From Beijerinckiaceae bacterium (GTDB lineage Bacteria; Pseudomonadota; Alphaproteobacteria; Rhizobiales; Beijerinckiaceae), in assembly GCA_009773635.1 (NCBI GenBank), contig WSYC01000006.1, positions 274,720 to 338,719 of the forward strand: a stretch of 64,000 nt of DNA, in the 5' to 3' direction. The translations under genes and the position numbers were made by a program. Below, one piece after another: positions 42,178-51,306 of the stretch (the stretch's first letter is position 1; each line of letters starts with the position of its first letter). The notes under the pieces are model-generated. The model did not search any database. It was not told the DNA's origin and saw only the letters and a list, made by a program, of their open reading frames with translations.

Positions 42178-42624
42178 ATGGGACTGTTCAATTTCATCAA
42201 GTCGGTCGGGAACAAGGTTTTCGGCGCGAGCGAAGCACAGGCGGCACCGGCCGACCAACTGGCCAAGGAAGTTGCCAAGCACGGTCTCAATGTCGACGGC
42301 CTCGACATTCAGGTTGCCGGCAACAAGATCACCGTCGGTGGCTCGACCACCAATACAGCCGAAGCCGAGAAGATCATCCTCGCGCTCGGCAATACGCTTG
42401 GCGTTTCGGAAGTCGAATCCAAGCTGATCGTCGCGCAGGAAGTGCCGGCTGCAACGATGTATGAGGTGAAATCGGGCGATACGCTCTGGAAGATCGCCGA
42501 AATGCATTATGGCAAGGGCAAGGGCGGCAAGTACGACGTGATCTTCGAGGCCAACAAGCCGATGCTGAGCCACCCGGACAAGATCTACCCGCACCAGATG
42601 CTGCGCATTCCGCCGCTGGCATAA
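42178..42624 (+). CDS. BON-LysM domain protein, Kbp/YgaU family
   Basis: 148 residues: a BON domain (about 25-85, LDIQVAGNKITVGGSTTNTAEAEK) and a C-terminal LysM domain (YEVKSGDTLWKIAEMHYGKG...YPHQMLRIP). No signal peptide, as in E. coli Kbp (YgaU), a cytoplasmic potassium-binding protein; function here is inferred by domain order and length. Followed by a clear terminator. Confidence 0.93.
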   Translation: MGLFNFIKSVGNKVFGASEAQAAPADQLAKEVAKHGLNVDGLDIQVAGNKITVGGSTTNTAEAEKIILALGNTLGVSEVESKLIVAQEVPAATMYEVKSGDTLWKIAEMHYGKGKGGKYDVIFEANKPMLSHPDKIYPHQMLRIPPLA

Positions 42625-42652
42625 GCCGTTTACGGCATTATATGAAGCATGG

Positions 42653-42678
42653 AAGGCCGGGTAATCCCCGGCCTTTTT
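42653..42678 (+). terminator. Rho-independent terminator after the Kbp-like gene
   Basis: AAGGCCGGG and CCCGGCCTT form a 9-bp stem around a 5-nt loop, followed by TTT. It lies 28 bp after the stop codon. Confidence 0.85.
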
Positions 42679-42815
42679 GCTGTCATGGGACATCCGCAGC
42701 GGAGCTGTCCGTCACCTTGCCTGCACGAACTTGCCTGCACGAACTTGCCTGATGGCGTCGATCACACATTGACCCGGCGCGCAGGAGCCTCTATCAGGCC
42801 CCCTCACCTTGGTGC

Positions 42816-42891
42816 GAGCTCGTAGCTCAGTCGGTAGAGCACGTGACTTTTAATCATGGGGTCATGGGTTCGAATCCCATCGAGCTCACCA
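42816..42891 (+). tRNA. tRNA-Lys (anticodon TTT), CCA encoded
   Basis: 76 nt. Acceptor arms GAGCTCG (42816-42822) and CGAGCTC (42881-42887) pair perfectly, followed by the discriminator A and an encoded CCA. D-arm sequence TAGCTCAGTCGGTAGAGCA, anticodon stem CGTGA/TCATG with loop CTTTTAA (anticodon TTT), T loop GTTCGAATC. All cloverleaf parts are present. The last 26 nt are duplicated twice downstream. Confidence 0.97.
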
Positions 42892-43076
42892 AGGTTTCTT
42901 CAAGAGAAAACCCATGGATTCTCTTTGGAACGGCTTCGCTGCCGCTCCGCCTGCCGGGTTCGAATCCCATCGAGCTCACCAAGGTTTCTTCAAGAGAATG
43001 TCCATGAATTCTCTTTGGAACGGCTTCGCTGCCGCTCCGCCTGCCGGGTTCGAATCCCTTCGAGCTCACCAAGGTT
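42866..43076 (+). repeat. 90-bp tandem repeat, 2.3 copies, each starting with the 3' end of tRNA-Lys
   Basis: The unit starts at GGGTTCGAATCCC (inside the T arm of the tRNA) and runs 90 bp. Starts are at 42866, 42956 and 43046; the third copy is partial (31 bp) and has one substitution in the acceptor part. Each unit carries the T arm 3' side, acceptor, CCA, then a hairpin: AAGAGAA/TTCTCTT in copy 1 and the longer AAGAGAAT/ATTCTCTT in copy 2. The repeats produce apparent open frames with RIPSSSPRF motifs that I do not consider genes. Confidence 0.95.
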
Positions 43077-43099
43077 CCCCCCTTTGACCGGAGCGTGCC

Positions 43100-43348
43100 G
43101 TGGCGATGACAGGTGTCGAAGAAAGCACTGGCACGAAGGCAGGCCCCTGCACGGAAGAAAGCCCCTGCACGAAGGTCTGCGCGCTTGATGGCGCCACCGG
43201 CTGGTGCCTGGGCTGCGGGCGGACGGGGCCGGAAATCGCCGCCTGGCGTGCGATGGATGCCGCCGGGCACCGGGCGCTGAAAGCGCTGCTGCCCGCGCGC
43301 CTGCGTCAGATCGGCGGACGGGCGCTGTCAGCCGCTGATCAGGGCTGA
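43100..43348 (+). CDS. DUF1289 domain protein
   Basis: 82 residues with the DUF1289 cysteine motif [22 protein letters not shown], probably a metal or Fe-S binding site; function unknown. The GTG at 43100 has GGAG 6 bp upstream; an ATG two codons later (43106) is the alternative. It begins 24 bp after the tRNA repeat block and its 3' end overlaps folD on the opposite strand by 10 bp. Confidence 0.85.
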   Translation: MAMTGVEESTGTKAGPCTEESPCTKVCALDGATGWCLGCGRTGPEIAAWRAMDAAGHRALKALLPARLRQIGGRALSAADQG

Positions 43349-44280
43349 ATATTACCGGAAGTGCAGATCCATTCGGTGACGGGGTCAAAGCGCGCTCCCC
43401 CTCCGCCGCCCTGCTTGAGACGGATTTCATAGCCATCGAGCGTGTTTTCCAGCAGGCAGGCGATCGTCATCGGGCCGACACCGCCGGGCACGGGAGTGAG
43501 TGCTCCTGCGATTTCCTTCACGCCGTCGAAATCGGCGTCGCCGACAAGACGGCTCTTGCCGGTGGCCTTGTCGGTGACGCGGTTGATGCCGACATCGATC
43601 ACGATCGCGCCGGGTTTGACATAGCGGCTGTCGATGAGCTTCGGGCGGCCGACGGCGGCAACCAGAATATCGGCCGAGCGACACACCATCGGCAGGTCCT
43701 GCGTGCGCGAATGCGCGACCGTGACCGTGCAGTTCTCGGCGAGCAACAGCTGGAGCATCGGCTTGCCGACGATGTTCGAACGCCCGACCACCACCGCATG
43801 AAGACCTGAGAGGTCCTGCCGCACGGATTTGATCAGCTTCAGCGAGCCACGCGGCGTGCAGGGCACGAAGGCCTTGCCGCCGGTGGACAGCCGCCCGACA
43901 TTCACCGGGTGGAAGCCGTCGACATCCTTGGCCGGCGCAATCGCCTCGATGATCTTGTCGGCATCGATATGGCCGGGCAGCGGCAGCTGGACCAGAATGC
44001 CATCGACGCCCGGATCAGCGTTGAGCCTGGCGACGAGCGCCAGCAGCGCGGCCTCGGTGGTCTCGGCCGGCAGGCGATGCTCGATCGAGAGCATGCCGAT
44101 TTCCTTGGTCTGCTTGGCCTTCGAGGCGACATAGACCTCGCTTGCCGGATCATTCCCCACCAGCACCACGGCGAGGCCCGGCTTGCGATAGCCCTGCGCG
44201 ACATGGCCCGCGACGCGCGCCGCAAGCTCAGCCCGAAGTGCGGCGGCGATGGCTTTGCCGTCGATGAGCGTGGCGGTCAT
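43339..44280 (-). CDS. folD: Bifunctional methylenetetrahydrofolate dehydrogenase/cyclohydrolase
   Basis: 313 residues from the ATG at 44280. Motifs: [14 protein letters not shown] with the active-site Lys, QLPLPGHID, and the NADP site [13 protein letters not shown] glycine-rich tail ([14 protein letters not shown]) at the C-terminus exceeds the usual FolD end by about 20 residues. Converts 5,10-methylene-THF to 10-formyl-THF. It lies directly downstream of soxG in the same direction, so it can take up the methylene-THF made by sarcosine oxidase. Confidence 0.96.
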   Translation of the reverse strand: MTATLIDGKAIAAALRAELAARVAGHVAQGYRKPGLAVVLVGNDPASEVYVASKAKQTKEIGMLSIEHRLPAETTEAALLALVARLNADPGVDGILVQLPLPGHIDADKIIEAIAPAKDVDGFHPVNVGRLSTGGKAFVPCTPRGSLKLIKSVRQDLSGLHAVVVGRSNIVGKPMLQLLLAENCTVTVAHSRTQDLPMVCRSADILVAAVGRPKLIDSRYVKPGAIVIDVGINRVTDKATGKSRLVGDADFDGVKEIAGALTPVPGGVGPMTIACLLENTLDGYEIRLKQGGGGGARFDPVTEWICTSGNIQP

Positions 44281-44374
44281 GCGCGAATCCCTGTCCCGTT
44301 GGCGAGGCCGATCTTTAATGCGCATCGCCCCAGCTGAAAACAACGATTTGTCCAAGGGGCTATCTGTCCCGGCG

Positions 44375-44938
44375 TCATCGTGCTTCGTTCATGGCAATCC
44401 GAAGGCTCGCCTCGAGATACGGCGCGAACGAGCGGCCGACCTCGATCCTGAACAGCCGGGGCTCCATCCGCCAGAGCACGATTTCGGCCTTGTGGAACAG
44501 CGTCCGCGTCGCCATTCCCACCGGAAAGGCAGGCAGCGAAAGATCGAGCGGGCAGCCGGCATTGAGAACATCGGCACCGTCCGGGCCTTCGAGAACGAAG
44601 CCGAGATGGCGATCCGAGATATCGACCAGCGCATGCGGAATATCAGTGCAAGCCGTTCCGATGGCCGCAAAGACCGCCTGTCCTTCACTCACCGGCGCGA
44701 TGAGCAGGAGTTCGTCCGGCCCAAGCCGCAGCGCAACGCGGCCGCCGGGCTTGCCCCGCTCACCCTTGCTGGCGGCGCGGTTGATCGCCTCGGGAAAGCC
44801 AAGGCCAAAGGCTTCGCCGGCCTTGGCTTCACCCATGGCATCCCCGCGAAAGACGAAGCGCGCCAAAGGCGGCGCGGAGCGCAGATACGGGGGCTCGGAG
44901 GCGGCGGTTTCATCCATCGTGGCGCGATCCTCAGCCAT
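44375..44938 (-). CDS. soxG: Sarcosine oxidase gamma subunit
   Basis: 187 residues from the ATG at 44938, which overlaps the 3' end of soxA by 8 bp. The family shows low conservation, but [40 protein letters not shown] and LNAGCPLDL match heterotetrameric sarcosine oxidase gamma chains. Structural subunit related to the GcvT fold. Last gene of soxBDAG. Confidence 0.9.
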   Translation of the reverse strand: MAEDRATMDETAASEPPYLRSAPPLARFVFRGDAMGEAKAGEAFGLGFPEAINRAASKGERGKPGGRVALRLGPDELLLIAPVSEGQAVFAAIGTACTDIPHALVDISDRHLGFVLEGPDGADVLNAGCPLDLSLPAFPVGMATRTLFHKAEIVLWRMEPRLFRIEVGRSFAPYLEASLRIAMNEAR

Positions 44939-47891
44939 TGAGCCGCTCTCCCTTGGGATCATGGAAGACCGGGGCGACAATGGTCGCTGCAATGGCCCCG
45001 GCGGGCATCGGGACGTACACGCTCTCGCCCATCCGCGCGCGGCCGTTGGCGATCACGGCCAGCGCGATGGAACGGTTGCAGGTCTCGCTCCAATAGGCGG
45101 AGGTGACATGGCCGAGCGCTGGTGTTCCGGCGGGTGGTGCCGGGCTGTCAGTGATCTGCGCGCCTTCCTCCAGCACGATTTTCGGATCGAGCGTCGCAAG
45201 GCCGACGAGCTGCTTGCGCCCTGCCGCGACAAGATCAGGCCGCATGAGCCCGCGCTTGCCGACGAAATCAGGCTTGGCCTTGCCGATGGCCCAGCCGAGG
45301 CCGACATCCTCCGGCGTCATGGTGCCGTCGGTCTCCTGACCGACGATGATATAGCCCTTTTCGGCGCGCAGCACGTGCATCGCCTCGGTGCCATAGGCCC
45401 CGCCGCCGTGCTTGAGCGCCTCGGCATACACCGCCTCCCAGACAGCACGACCCTGCCCCGCCGGTACGTTGATCTCAAAACCGAGTTCGCCTGAAAAACT
45501 GACCCGGAACAGCCGGGCGTCGATGCCGGCGATCCGGCCCGTCTTGACCGCCATATGCGGGAAGGCCTCCGGTGCAAGATCGATCCCCTCGACGAGCGGG
45601 CGCAGCGTGTCGCGCGCCCTCGGCCCCTGCACGGCGATCACGGCATAAGCTTCCGTGATCGAGGTCTGCCAAACCTTGAGATTCGGCCATTCGGTTTGCA
45701 GGTAATCCTCGATCATCGCGAAAACGCGCGCCGCGCCGCCGGTCGTGGTGGTGATGTGGAACCTGTCCGCCGCCTCTCCCCCTTTTTCTCGCCTGTTGCT
45801 CCGCAAAACCGGGTCCCAGTTTTGCGCAACAGGCTCCAGCCGCCCGATGACGCCGTCATCGATCACGAAGCCGGCCTCGTTGAGCAGGATGCCGTAGCGG
45901 CAGCGCCCGACCGCCAACCCCTTCCAGCTGTTGACGTAGAGCCGGTCGAGGAGTTCCGCCGCATCCGGGCCGACGAGCTCGATCTTGCCGAGTGTCGAGG
46001 CATCGAACAGGCCGACGGTCTCGCGCACCAGCTTGCACTCGCGGTTGACCGCCGCGTGCATATCCTCGCCGCTGCGCGCGAAGTAATGCGCGCGCTTCCA
46101 CTGGCCGACATCCTCGAAGGCCGCGCCCTGCGCGGCCGCCCATTCGTGGATCGGCGTCTTGCGGACCGGATCGAACAGCTCCCCGCGCGCCTGCCCGGCG
46201 AACAGGCCGAAGGTGACGGGCGTATACGGCTGGCGGAAGGTCGTGAGCCCAACCTCGGGGATAGATTTTCCGAGGGCATCGGCGACGATGCCGAGCGCGT
46301 TCATGTTCGAGGTCTTGCCCTGATCGGTCGCCATGCCGGTCGTGGTGAAGCGCTTGACGTGCTCGACTGAGCGGAACCCCTCACGTGTTGCCAGCCGGAT
46401 GTCGCGCGCGGTGACATCGTTCTGGAAATCGACGAAAGCCTTGACCTTCGCCGGATCGCCCGGCACCGGGCTCGCGCCGCTGAAGGTGCCGAGCATCTCG
46501 GTCGGAAAATCGCCTGCGCAGGCGCCGGCCGAGCGCACCGCCTGCCCCGGCGCGGTTGCGCCCGGGACATAGGCTTCAATCGTGTCGTTCCAATCCAGCT
46601 TGCCGCGCGACTGGGAGAAAAGATGCACCGAAGGTGTCCACCCGCCGGCCATCAACACGAGATCACAGGCGACGGGATCGGTTTCGCGCACCGAGCAATC
46701 CGATTGCAGCTTGCCCAGCCGAACGCGGTTCACCCGCAAGCGCCCCTCGGTTCCGACGAGAATCGTCGCGGTATGGACCGGAATGCCCGCCCCCAGCGCG
46801 TTGGCAGCCAAGGCCGGATCAGGCTTGGGGCGGGCATCAACGATGGCGGCAACCTCGACACCGGCCTCCTTCAGCGCGAGTGCCGCGCCATAGGCACTGT
46901 TGCAGGTGGTGAAGACGACTGCACGCGAGCCCGGCTTCACGCCATAGCGCCGGGCGTAGATTTCCGCTGCGCTCGCCAGCATGATGCCGGGGCGATCGTT
47001 GTCCGGGAAGGCGATCGGGCGTTCGATCGCCCCCGTCGCGAGCACGACCGCGCCGGCGCGCACCTGCCAGAGCCGCTCGCGCGGGGCTTTCGGCGGCAAG
47101 GTGCCGAGATGGTCGGTCAGCCGCTCCTGAAGCGCGACGAAATTCTGCGCGAAATAGCCGAAAGCCTGCGTGCGCGGCAGCAGCCGCACATTCGGCCGGA
47201 AGCGAAGCTGCTCCAGCGCTTCGGAAAGCCATTCGCCATCGCCATTGAGAAGCCAGCCGCCGAATTCGGCCTGCTCATCGCAGAGGATCACGCGCGCCTT
47301 GGGATCATCAGAGGCTTCGAGCGCCGCTTTCAACCCCGCTTCGCCGCCACCGATCACCAGCACCTCGCAATGCGCGAAGCGGCTGGCGTAGGTATCCGGG
47401 TCCGGCCCTTCCGGCGCCCTGCCGAGCCCGGCGGCGCGGCGGATGATCGGTTCGTAAAGCTTCGCCCAGGCCTTGTTGGAGCCAAGAAATTTCGGCCCCA
47501 TGAAGGTCTTGTAGTAGAAGCCCGCGCCCAGAAACGGCGCGGCGAGCGCGTTGATTTCGCCGATATCGAGCGCCAGCGACGGCCAGCGGTTCTGGCTCGT
47601 GGCGACGAGGCCCTCATAGAGTTCGACCTGCGTCGCGCGCAGGTTGGGCGTCGAGCGACCGCCCCCTCTCGAAACCGTCACCAGCGCGTTCGGTTCTTCT
47701 GCCCCTGCGGAAATCGGGCCGCGCGGCCGGTGATACTTGAACGAACGGCCCATCAAGTGAACGCCGTTCGCGAGCAGCGCCGAGGCCAGCGTATCACCGG
47801 CCAGCCCCTGCATGATCCGCCCGTCGAAGGTGAAGCTGATGCCTTTCGTGCGGTCGATCCGCCCGCCGGCAGGGGTGCGGAAGGCGCTCAC
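44931..47891 (-). CDS. soxA: Sarcosine oxidase alpha subunit
   Basis: 986 residues, starting at a GTG (47891) that overlaps the soxD stop (GTGA). Domains in order: ferredoxin-like Fer2_4 region (RPRGPISAGAEEPNALV, about 50-70), an NAD-binding flavin-type domain (VLVIGGGEAGLKAALEAS near 168), a SoxA_A3-type segment, and a C-terminal GcvT-like aminomethyltransferase domain that binds tetrahydrofolate. About 22 residues between GRL and ADRFH near 684-708 look inserted and include a 44-bp palindrome. The complex oxidises sarcosine to glycine, giving methylene-THF. Confidence 0.95.
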   Translation of the reverse strand: MSAFRTPAGGRIDRTKGISFTFDGRIMQGLAGDTLASALLANGVHLMGRSFKYHRPRGPISAGAEEPNALVTVSRGGGRSTPNLRATQVELYEGLVATSQNRWPSLALDIGEINALAAPFLGAGFYYKTFMGPKFLGSNKAWAKLYEPIIRRAAGLGRAPEGPDPDTYASRFAHCEVLVIGGGEAGLKAALEASDDPKARVILCDEQAEFGGWLLNGDGEWLSEALEQLRFRPNVRLLPRTQAFGYFAQNFVALQERLTDHLGTLPPKAPRERLWQVRAGAVVLATGAIERPIAFPDNDRPGIMLASAAEIYARRYGVKPGSRAVVFTTCNSAYGAALALKEAGVEVAAIVDARPKPDPALAANALGAGIPVHTATILVGTEGRLRVNRVRLGKLQSDCSVRETDPVACDLVLMAGGWTPSVHLFSQSRGKLDWNDTIEAYVPGATAPGQAVRSAGACAGDFPTEMLGTFSGASPVPGDPAKVKAFVDFQNDVTARDIRLATREGFRSVEHVKRFTTTGMATDQGKTSNMNALGIVADALGKSIPEVGLTTFRQPYTPVTFGLFAGQARGELFDPVRKTPIHEWAAAQGAAFEDVGQWKRAHYFARSGEDMHAAVNRECKLVRETVGLFDASTLGKIELVGPDAAELLDRLYVNSWKGLAVGRCRYGILLNEAGFVIDDGVIGRLEPVAQNWDPVLRSNRREKGGEAADRFHITTTTGGAARVFAMIEDYLQTEWPNLKVWQTSITEAYAVIAVQGPRARDTLRPLVEGIDLAPEAFPHMAVKTGRIAGIDARLFRVSFSGELGFEINVPAGQGRAVWEAVYAEALKHGGGAYGTEAMHVLRAEKGYIIVGQETDGTMTPEDVGLGWAIGKAKPDFVGKRGLMRPDLVAAGRKQLVGLATLDPKIVLEEGAQITDSPAPPAGTPALGHVTSAYWSETCNRSIALAVIANGRARMGESVYVPMPAGAIAATIVAPVFHDPKGERLNG
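45791..45834. repeat. 44-bp palindromic element inside soxA
   Basis: Arms GCCTGTTGC and GCAACAGGC with an inner CGCAAAACCGGG/CCCAGTTTTGCG pair. Encodes about residues 687-700 of SoxA (PVAQNWDPVLRSNR) in frame. Same length and same AACCGGKTNCCASTT centre as the copies in soxD and queA, but read in a different phase. Confidence 0.85.
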
Positions 47892-48241
47892 AGGGCTGTC
47901 TCCGCTTGTTTCCCTGTCGCATTCGCTTCACGCGAACCGGGTGCCACTTCGCTTGCGAATGCTTCCGTCTCAGGCGGGGCCTCGCCGGCCTTGTAGGTCG
48001 TCACGAAATCATCGCTCACGGTGTTTCGGATCGCGTTGAAGAAGCGCCCGCAGCCGTGCGCGTGCCGCCAGCGTTCGGCGATGATGCCCTTCGGATTGTC
48101 GCGCAGATAGAGGAATGCCGCCCATTCAGCATCGCTGGTCGTGGCGGGATCGAGTGGGCGTGCGATATGCGCAGCACCGGCGTTACGGAACTCCGTCTCC
48201 GGGCGCTTCATATTGCAATAGGGACAATGAATCAGTAACAT
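47888..48241 (-). CDS. soxD: Sarcosine oxidase delta subunit
   Basis: 117 residues. N-terminal HCPYCNMKRPETEF and later HAHGCGRFFNAIRNT provide the Cys/His zinc ligands of SoxD. The C-terminal tail from about residue 94 (AFASEVAPGSREANATGK) is encoded by a 44-bp palindromic element and looks like an addition to the family core. Follows soxB by 11 bp and overlaps soxA (GTGA). Confidence 0.93.
   Translation of the reverse strand: MLLIHCPYCNMKRPETEFRNAGAAHIARPLDPATTSDAEWAAFLYLRDNPKGIIAERWRHAHGCGRFFNAIRNTVSDDFVTTYKAGEAPPETEAFASEVAPGSREANATGKQAETAL
47919..47962. repeat. 44-bp palindromic element at the 3' end of soxD
   Basis: Arms GCATTCGC and GCGAATGC, centre CGAACCGGGTGCCACTTCGC. In frame, encoding residues 94-108 of SoxD. 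Closest relative in the window is the intergenic copy at 12882-12946 (reverse orientation). Confidence 0.9.
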
Positions 48242-48252
48242 ATTATTTATTC

Positions 48253-49515
48253 CTAATGTGCAACTGCAGCCGCTGCCGCCTCGTCGATCAGCCGCCCGGT
48301 CGTGAACCGTTCGAGCGTGAATGGCGCCGCGATCGGATGCGGCTCGCTTCTCGCGAGGGTGGCCGCGAAGACATGGCCGGAGCCCGGCGTGGCCTTGAAG
48401 CCCCCGGTGCCCCAGCCGCAGTTGACGAACAGCCCCTCGACCGGCGTCTTGCCGATGATGGGGGAACGGTCCGGCGTCACGTCGACGATGCCGCCCCAGT
48501 TCCGGAGCATGCGGAGCCGCCTCGTCATCGGGAACAGCTCGCAGATCGCGTCCAGCGTATGCTGCGTGATGTGCAGCCCGCCGGTCTGCGAATAGGAGAC
48601 GTATTGATCCGTCCCCGCGCCGATCACGAGTTCGCCCTTGTCGGATTGGGACATATAGGCGTGGATGGTGTTGCTCATGACAACGCAGGGCATGATCGGC
48701 TTGATCGGTTCGGAAACCAGTGCCTGCAGCGGGTAGCTCTCGAGCGGCATGCGGATATCCGCCATACCCATCAACACTGAGGTGTGCCCGGCGGCAACGA
48801 CCCCGACCTTGCCCGCACCGATGAAGCCGCGCGTGGTTTCAACACCCGTCACCTTGCCGGAAGCGTCGCGGCGGATGCCTTTCACCTCGCAATTCTGGAT
48901 GATATCGACACCAAGCCGGTCCGCGCCGCGCGCGTAGCCCCAGGCGACGGCATCGTGCCGGGCGGTGCCGCCGCGCCGCTGCAGCGCCGCGCCGAGAATG
49001 GGGTAGCGGATATCGTGGCTGATATTGAGGATCGGGCAGAATTCCTGCGCCTCTTCCGGCGTCAGCCATTCATTGTCGATCCCGGCGAGGTGATTGGCGT
49101 GGATATGGCGCTTCGTCACCTGCACATCGTGGATATTGTGCGCGAGCATCATCACCCCGCGCGGGGAATACATCACGTTGTAGTTCAGCTCGTCCGAGAG
49201 CGTTTCCCAGAGCTTGACCGAATGCTCGTAGAGCGCCTCGCTCTCCTCCCAGAGGTAGTTCGAGCGGATGATCGTGGTGTTGCGCCCGGTATTGCCGCCC
49301 CCGAGCCAGCCCTTCTCCAGCACCGCGACGTTGCGGATGCCATGCTCCTTCGCGAGATAGTAGGCCGTCGCCAGCCCGTGCCCGCCCGCGCCGACGATGA
49401 CGACATCATAGGCCGGCTGCGGCTCCGGGTCGCGCCATTGACGCGGCCAGCCAGCGTTGCCGGATAGCCCCTCCTTGATCAGATTGAAAAGTGAGAAGCG
49501 CACGGACGGACTCAT
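48253..49515 (-). CDS. soxB: Sarcosine oxidase beta subunit
   Basis: 420 residues from the ATG at 49515; another in-frame ATG lies at 49533 and neither has a convincing ribosome binding site. FAD motif [19 protein letters not shown], then [17 protein letters not shown] and [13 protein letters not shown], whose His corresponds to the residue that covalently binds FMN in this family. C-terminal [14 protein letters not shown] is diagnostic. Catalytic flavoprotein subunit; first gene of soxBDAG. Divergent from fdhB across about 120 bp. Confidence 0.95.
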   Translation of the reverse strand: MSPSVRFSLFNLIKEGLSGNAGWPRQWRDPEPQPAYDVVIVGAGGHGLATAYYLAKEHGIRNVAVLEKGWLGGGNTGRNTTIIRSNYLWEESEALYEHSVKLWETLSDELNYNVMYSPRGVMMLAHNIHDVQVTKRHIHANHLAGIDNEWLTPEEAQEFCPILNISHDIRYPILGAALQRRGGTARHDAVAWGYARGADRLGVDIIQNCEVKGIRRDASGKVTGVETTRGFIGAGKVGVVAAGHTSVLMGMADIRMPLESYPLQALVSEPIKPIMPCVVMSNTIHAYMSQSDKGELVIGAGTDQYVSYSQTGGLHITQHTLDAICELFPMTRRLRMLRNWGGIVDVTPDRSPIIGKTPVEGLFVNCGWGTGGFKATPGSGHVFAATLARSEPHPIAAPFTLERFTTGRLIDEAAAAAVAH

Positions 49516-49635
49516 CAAGGCGTTGGAATTCATTATGCGTAACGAGGAAAGGGCAGGGAATCCAGCCCGCTTCATGCTTGCGTGCGCGACCCGCCGCCCT
49601 ACAATCCTGCGCAACCCTGATTTGAGGCGCTTGTC

Positions 49636-51306
49636 TTGAAACCGAAACAACTGAACGACCGGATCTGGCAGGCCAAGGGCCGCCCGCTGGACGATGATGC
49701 ACTTGCTGAAGTGCGCGCCACGCTCGGCGTCACGCCGCTGCGGCGTGATCTCCTGATCGAGATGCTGCATGCGTTGCAGGACCGGTTCGGCGCGCTGCAT
49801 GCCCGGCATTTGAAGGCGCTGGCCGAGGTGGTGCGGCTTTCGGAAGCCGAGGTCTTCGAGGTCGCGAGCTTCTATCACCACTTCGATATCGTGAAGGAAG
49901 GCGAGGCTGCGCCTGCCGCCATCACGATCCGCGTCTGCGACAGCGTGTCCTGCATGCTCGCGGGGGCGGAAGCGGTTCTGGCGAGGCTCGAAGGGCTGGT
50001 CGACGCGGATAAGGTTCGCGTCGTGCGCGCGCCCTGCATCGGGCGCTGTGCGGAAGCGCCAGCCGCGCTGGTGGGACGGAATTCGGTCGGCAATGCCCAT
50101 GCTGTTCGGCTCGCAGCGCTGGCGGATGCGGGTGCGGTAGAACCTGCCCTGCCCGCCTATGCCGATCTCGCCGCCTATCGCGCCAAGGGCGGCTATGCCT
50201 TGCTGGCGGATTGCCTTTCCGGCACGAGGACGCCTGAAAGCCTGATCGAAACGCTTTCAAACGCCGGGCTTCGTGGGCTTGGCGGCGCGGGGTTTCCGGC
50301 GGGCCGGAAGTGGGGAATCGTGCGTTCCTACCCCGGTCCGCGCCTGATGACGATCAATGGCGACGAGGGCGAGCCCGGCACCTTCAAGGACCGTGTGCTG
50401 CTCGAAGCCGATCCGCACCGGATGCTCGAAGGCGCGCTGATTGCTGCGCATGTGGTGGGCGCAGAGCGCATCTACCTCTACATGCGCGACGAATACCCCG
50501 CCGTGCTGGACATCCTCGCCCGCGAGATCGCAGCGCTCGATGCCGCCGGGTTGACTCGCCACGCGCCGATCGAGCTACGGCGTGGTGCCGGCGCCTATAT
50601 CTGCGGCGAGGAAAGTGCGATGCTGGAGAGCATCGAGGGCAAACGCGGCCTGCCGCGCCATCGCCCGCCCTATATCGCGGAGAAGGGCCTTTTTGGCCGC
50701 CCGACGCTGAACCACAACGTCGAAACGCTCTACTGGCTGCGCGATATCCTCGAGAACGGCGCGGAGTGGTTTGCGAGCCAAGGGCGCGACGGGGCAAAAG
50801 GGTTTCGCTCGTTTTCGGTCTCGGGCCGCGTGAAGCAGCCCGGCGTGAAGCGCGCCCCGGCAGGCATCACCGCGCGTGCCCTGATCGAAGAGTTTTGTGG
50901 CGGGATGGCGGAGGGGCATCGCCTCGCCGGCTATCTGCCCGGCGGCGCCTCCGGCGGGATGCTGCCGGCGTCGATGGCGGATATCCCGCTCGATTTCGGC
51001 ACGCTGGAAAAACACGGCTGCTTTGTCGGCTCCCATGCGGTCGTGGTGTTTTCGGATCAGGATGATCCGCGCGCCATCGCCCGTAACCTGCTGTCGTTTT
51101 TCACGCACGAAAGCTGCGGGCAATGCACGCCCTGCCGGCTCGGCACGGAGAAAATGACGACACTGCTCGATGCCCCCGTGATCGATCGCGACCTCATCGC
51201 CGATCTCGATCACGTCATGCGGCAAGGCTCGATCTGCGGGCTCGGGCAGGCCGCACCGAACCCGGTCGCAAGCCTGCTGAAGTTCTTCCCGGAGGCTGTC
51301 CGATGA
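49636..51306 (+). CDS. fdhB: NAD-dependent formate dehydrogenase beta subunit (NuoE-NuoF fusion)
   Basis: 556 residues, starting at TTG 49636 with a GAGG about 8 bp upstream. An N-terminal NuoE-like thioredoxin fold with 2Fe-2S cysteines ([13 protein letters not shown]) is fused to a NuoF-like domain with FMN/NAD motif [16 protein letters not shown] and the 4Fe-4S motif [11 protein letters not shown]. This fusion is the Fdh1 type known from Methylobacterium extorquens. Transfers electrons from FdhA to NAD. Ends in an ATGA overlap with fdhA. Confidence 0.95.
   Translation: MKPKQLNDRIWQAKGRPLDDDALAEVRATLGVTPLRRDLLIEMLHALQDRFGALHARHLKALAEVVRLSEAEVFEVASFYHHFDIVKEGEAAPAAITIRVCDSVSCMLAGAEAVLARLEGLVDADKVRVVRAPCIGRCAEAPAALVGRNSVGNAHAVRLAALADAGAVEPALPAYADLAAYRAKGGYALLADCLSGTRTPESLIETLSNAGLRGLGGAGFPAGRKWGIVRSYPGPRLMTINGDEGEPGTFKDRVLLEADPHRMLEGALIAAHVVGAERIYLYMRDEYPAVLDILAREIAALDAAGLTRHAPIELRRGAGAYICGEESAMLESIEGKRGLPRHRPPYIAEKGLFGRPTLNHNVETLYWLRDILENGAEWFASQGRDGAKGFRSFSVSGRVKQPGVKRAPAGITARALIEEFCGGMAEGHRLAGYLPGGASGGMLPASMADIPLDFGTLEKHGCFVGSHAVVVFSDQDDPRAIARNLLSFFTHESCGQCTPCRLGTEKMTTLLDAPVIDRDLIADLDHVMRQGSICGLGQAAPNPVASLLKFFPEAVR

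Noticed and set aside
42866-43076. Possible CRISPR array because of regular repeats.
   Set aside because: The repeat unit is 90 bp with no variable spacers, is anchored to a tRNA, and there are no cas genes.
42816-43100. Integrated genomic island at tRNA-Lys.
   Set aside because: Only 59-64 bp of non-tRNA sequence lies between copies, with no integrase or cargo; housekeeping genes continue on both sides.
42856-43188. Plus- and minus-strand frames with repeated RIPSSSPRF-type peptides, looking like a repeat protein.
   Set aside because: The repeats are translations of the tRNA-Lys 3' end copies; the frame begins inside the tRNA.
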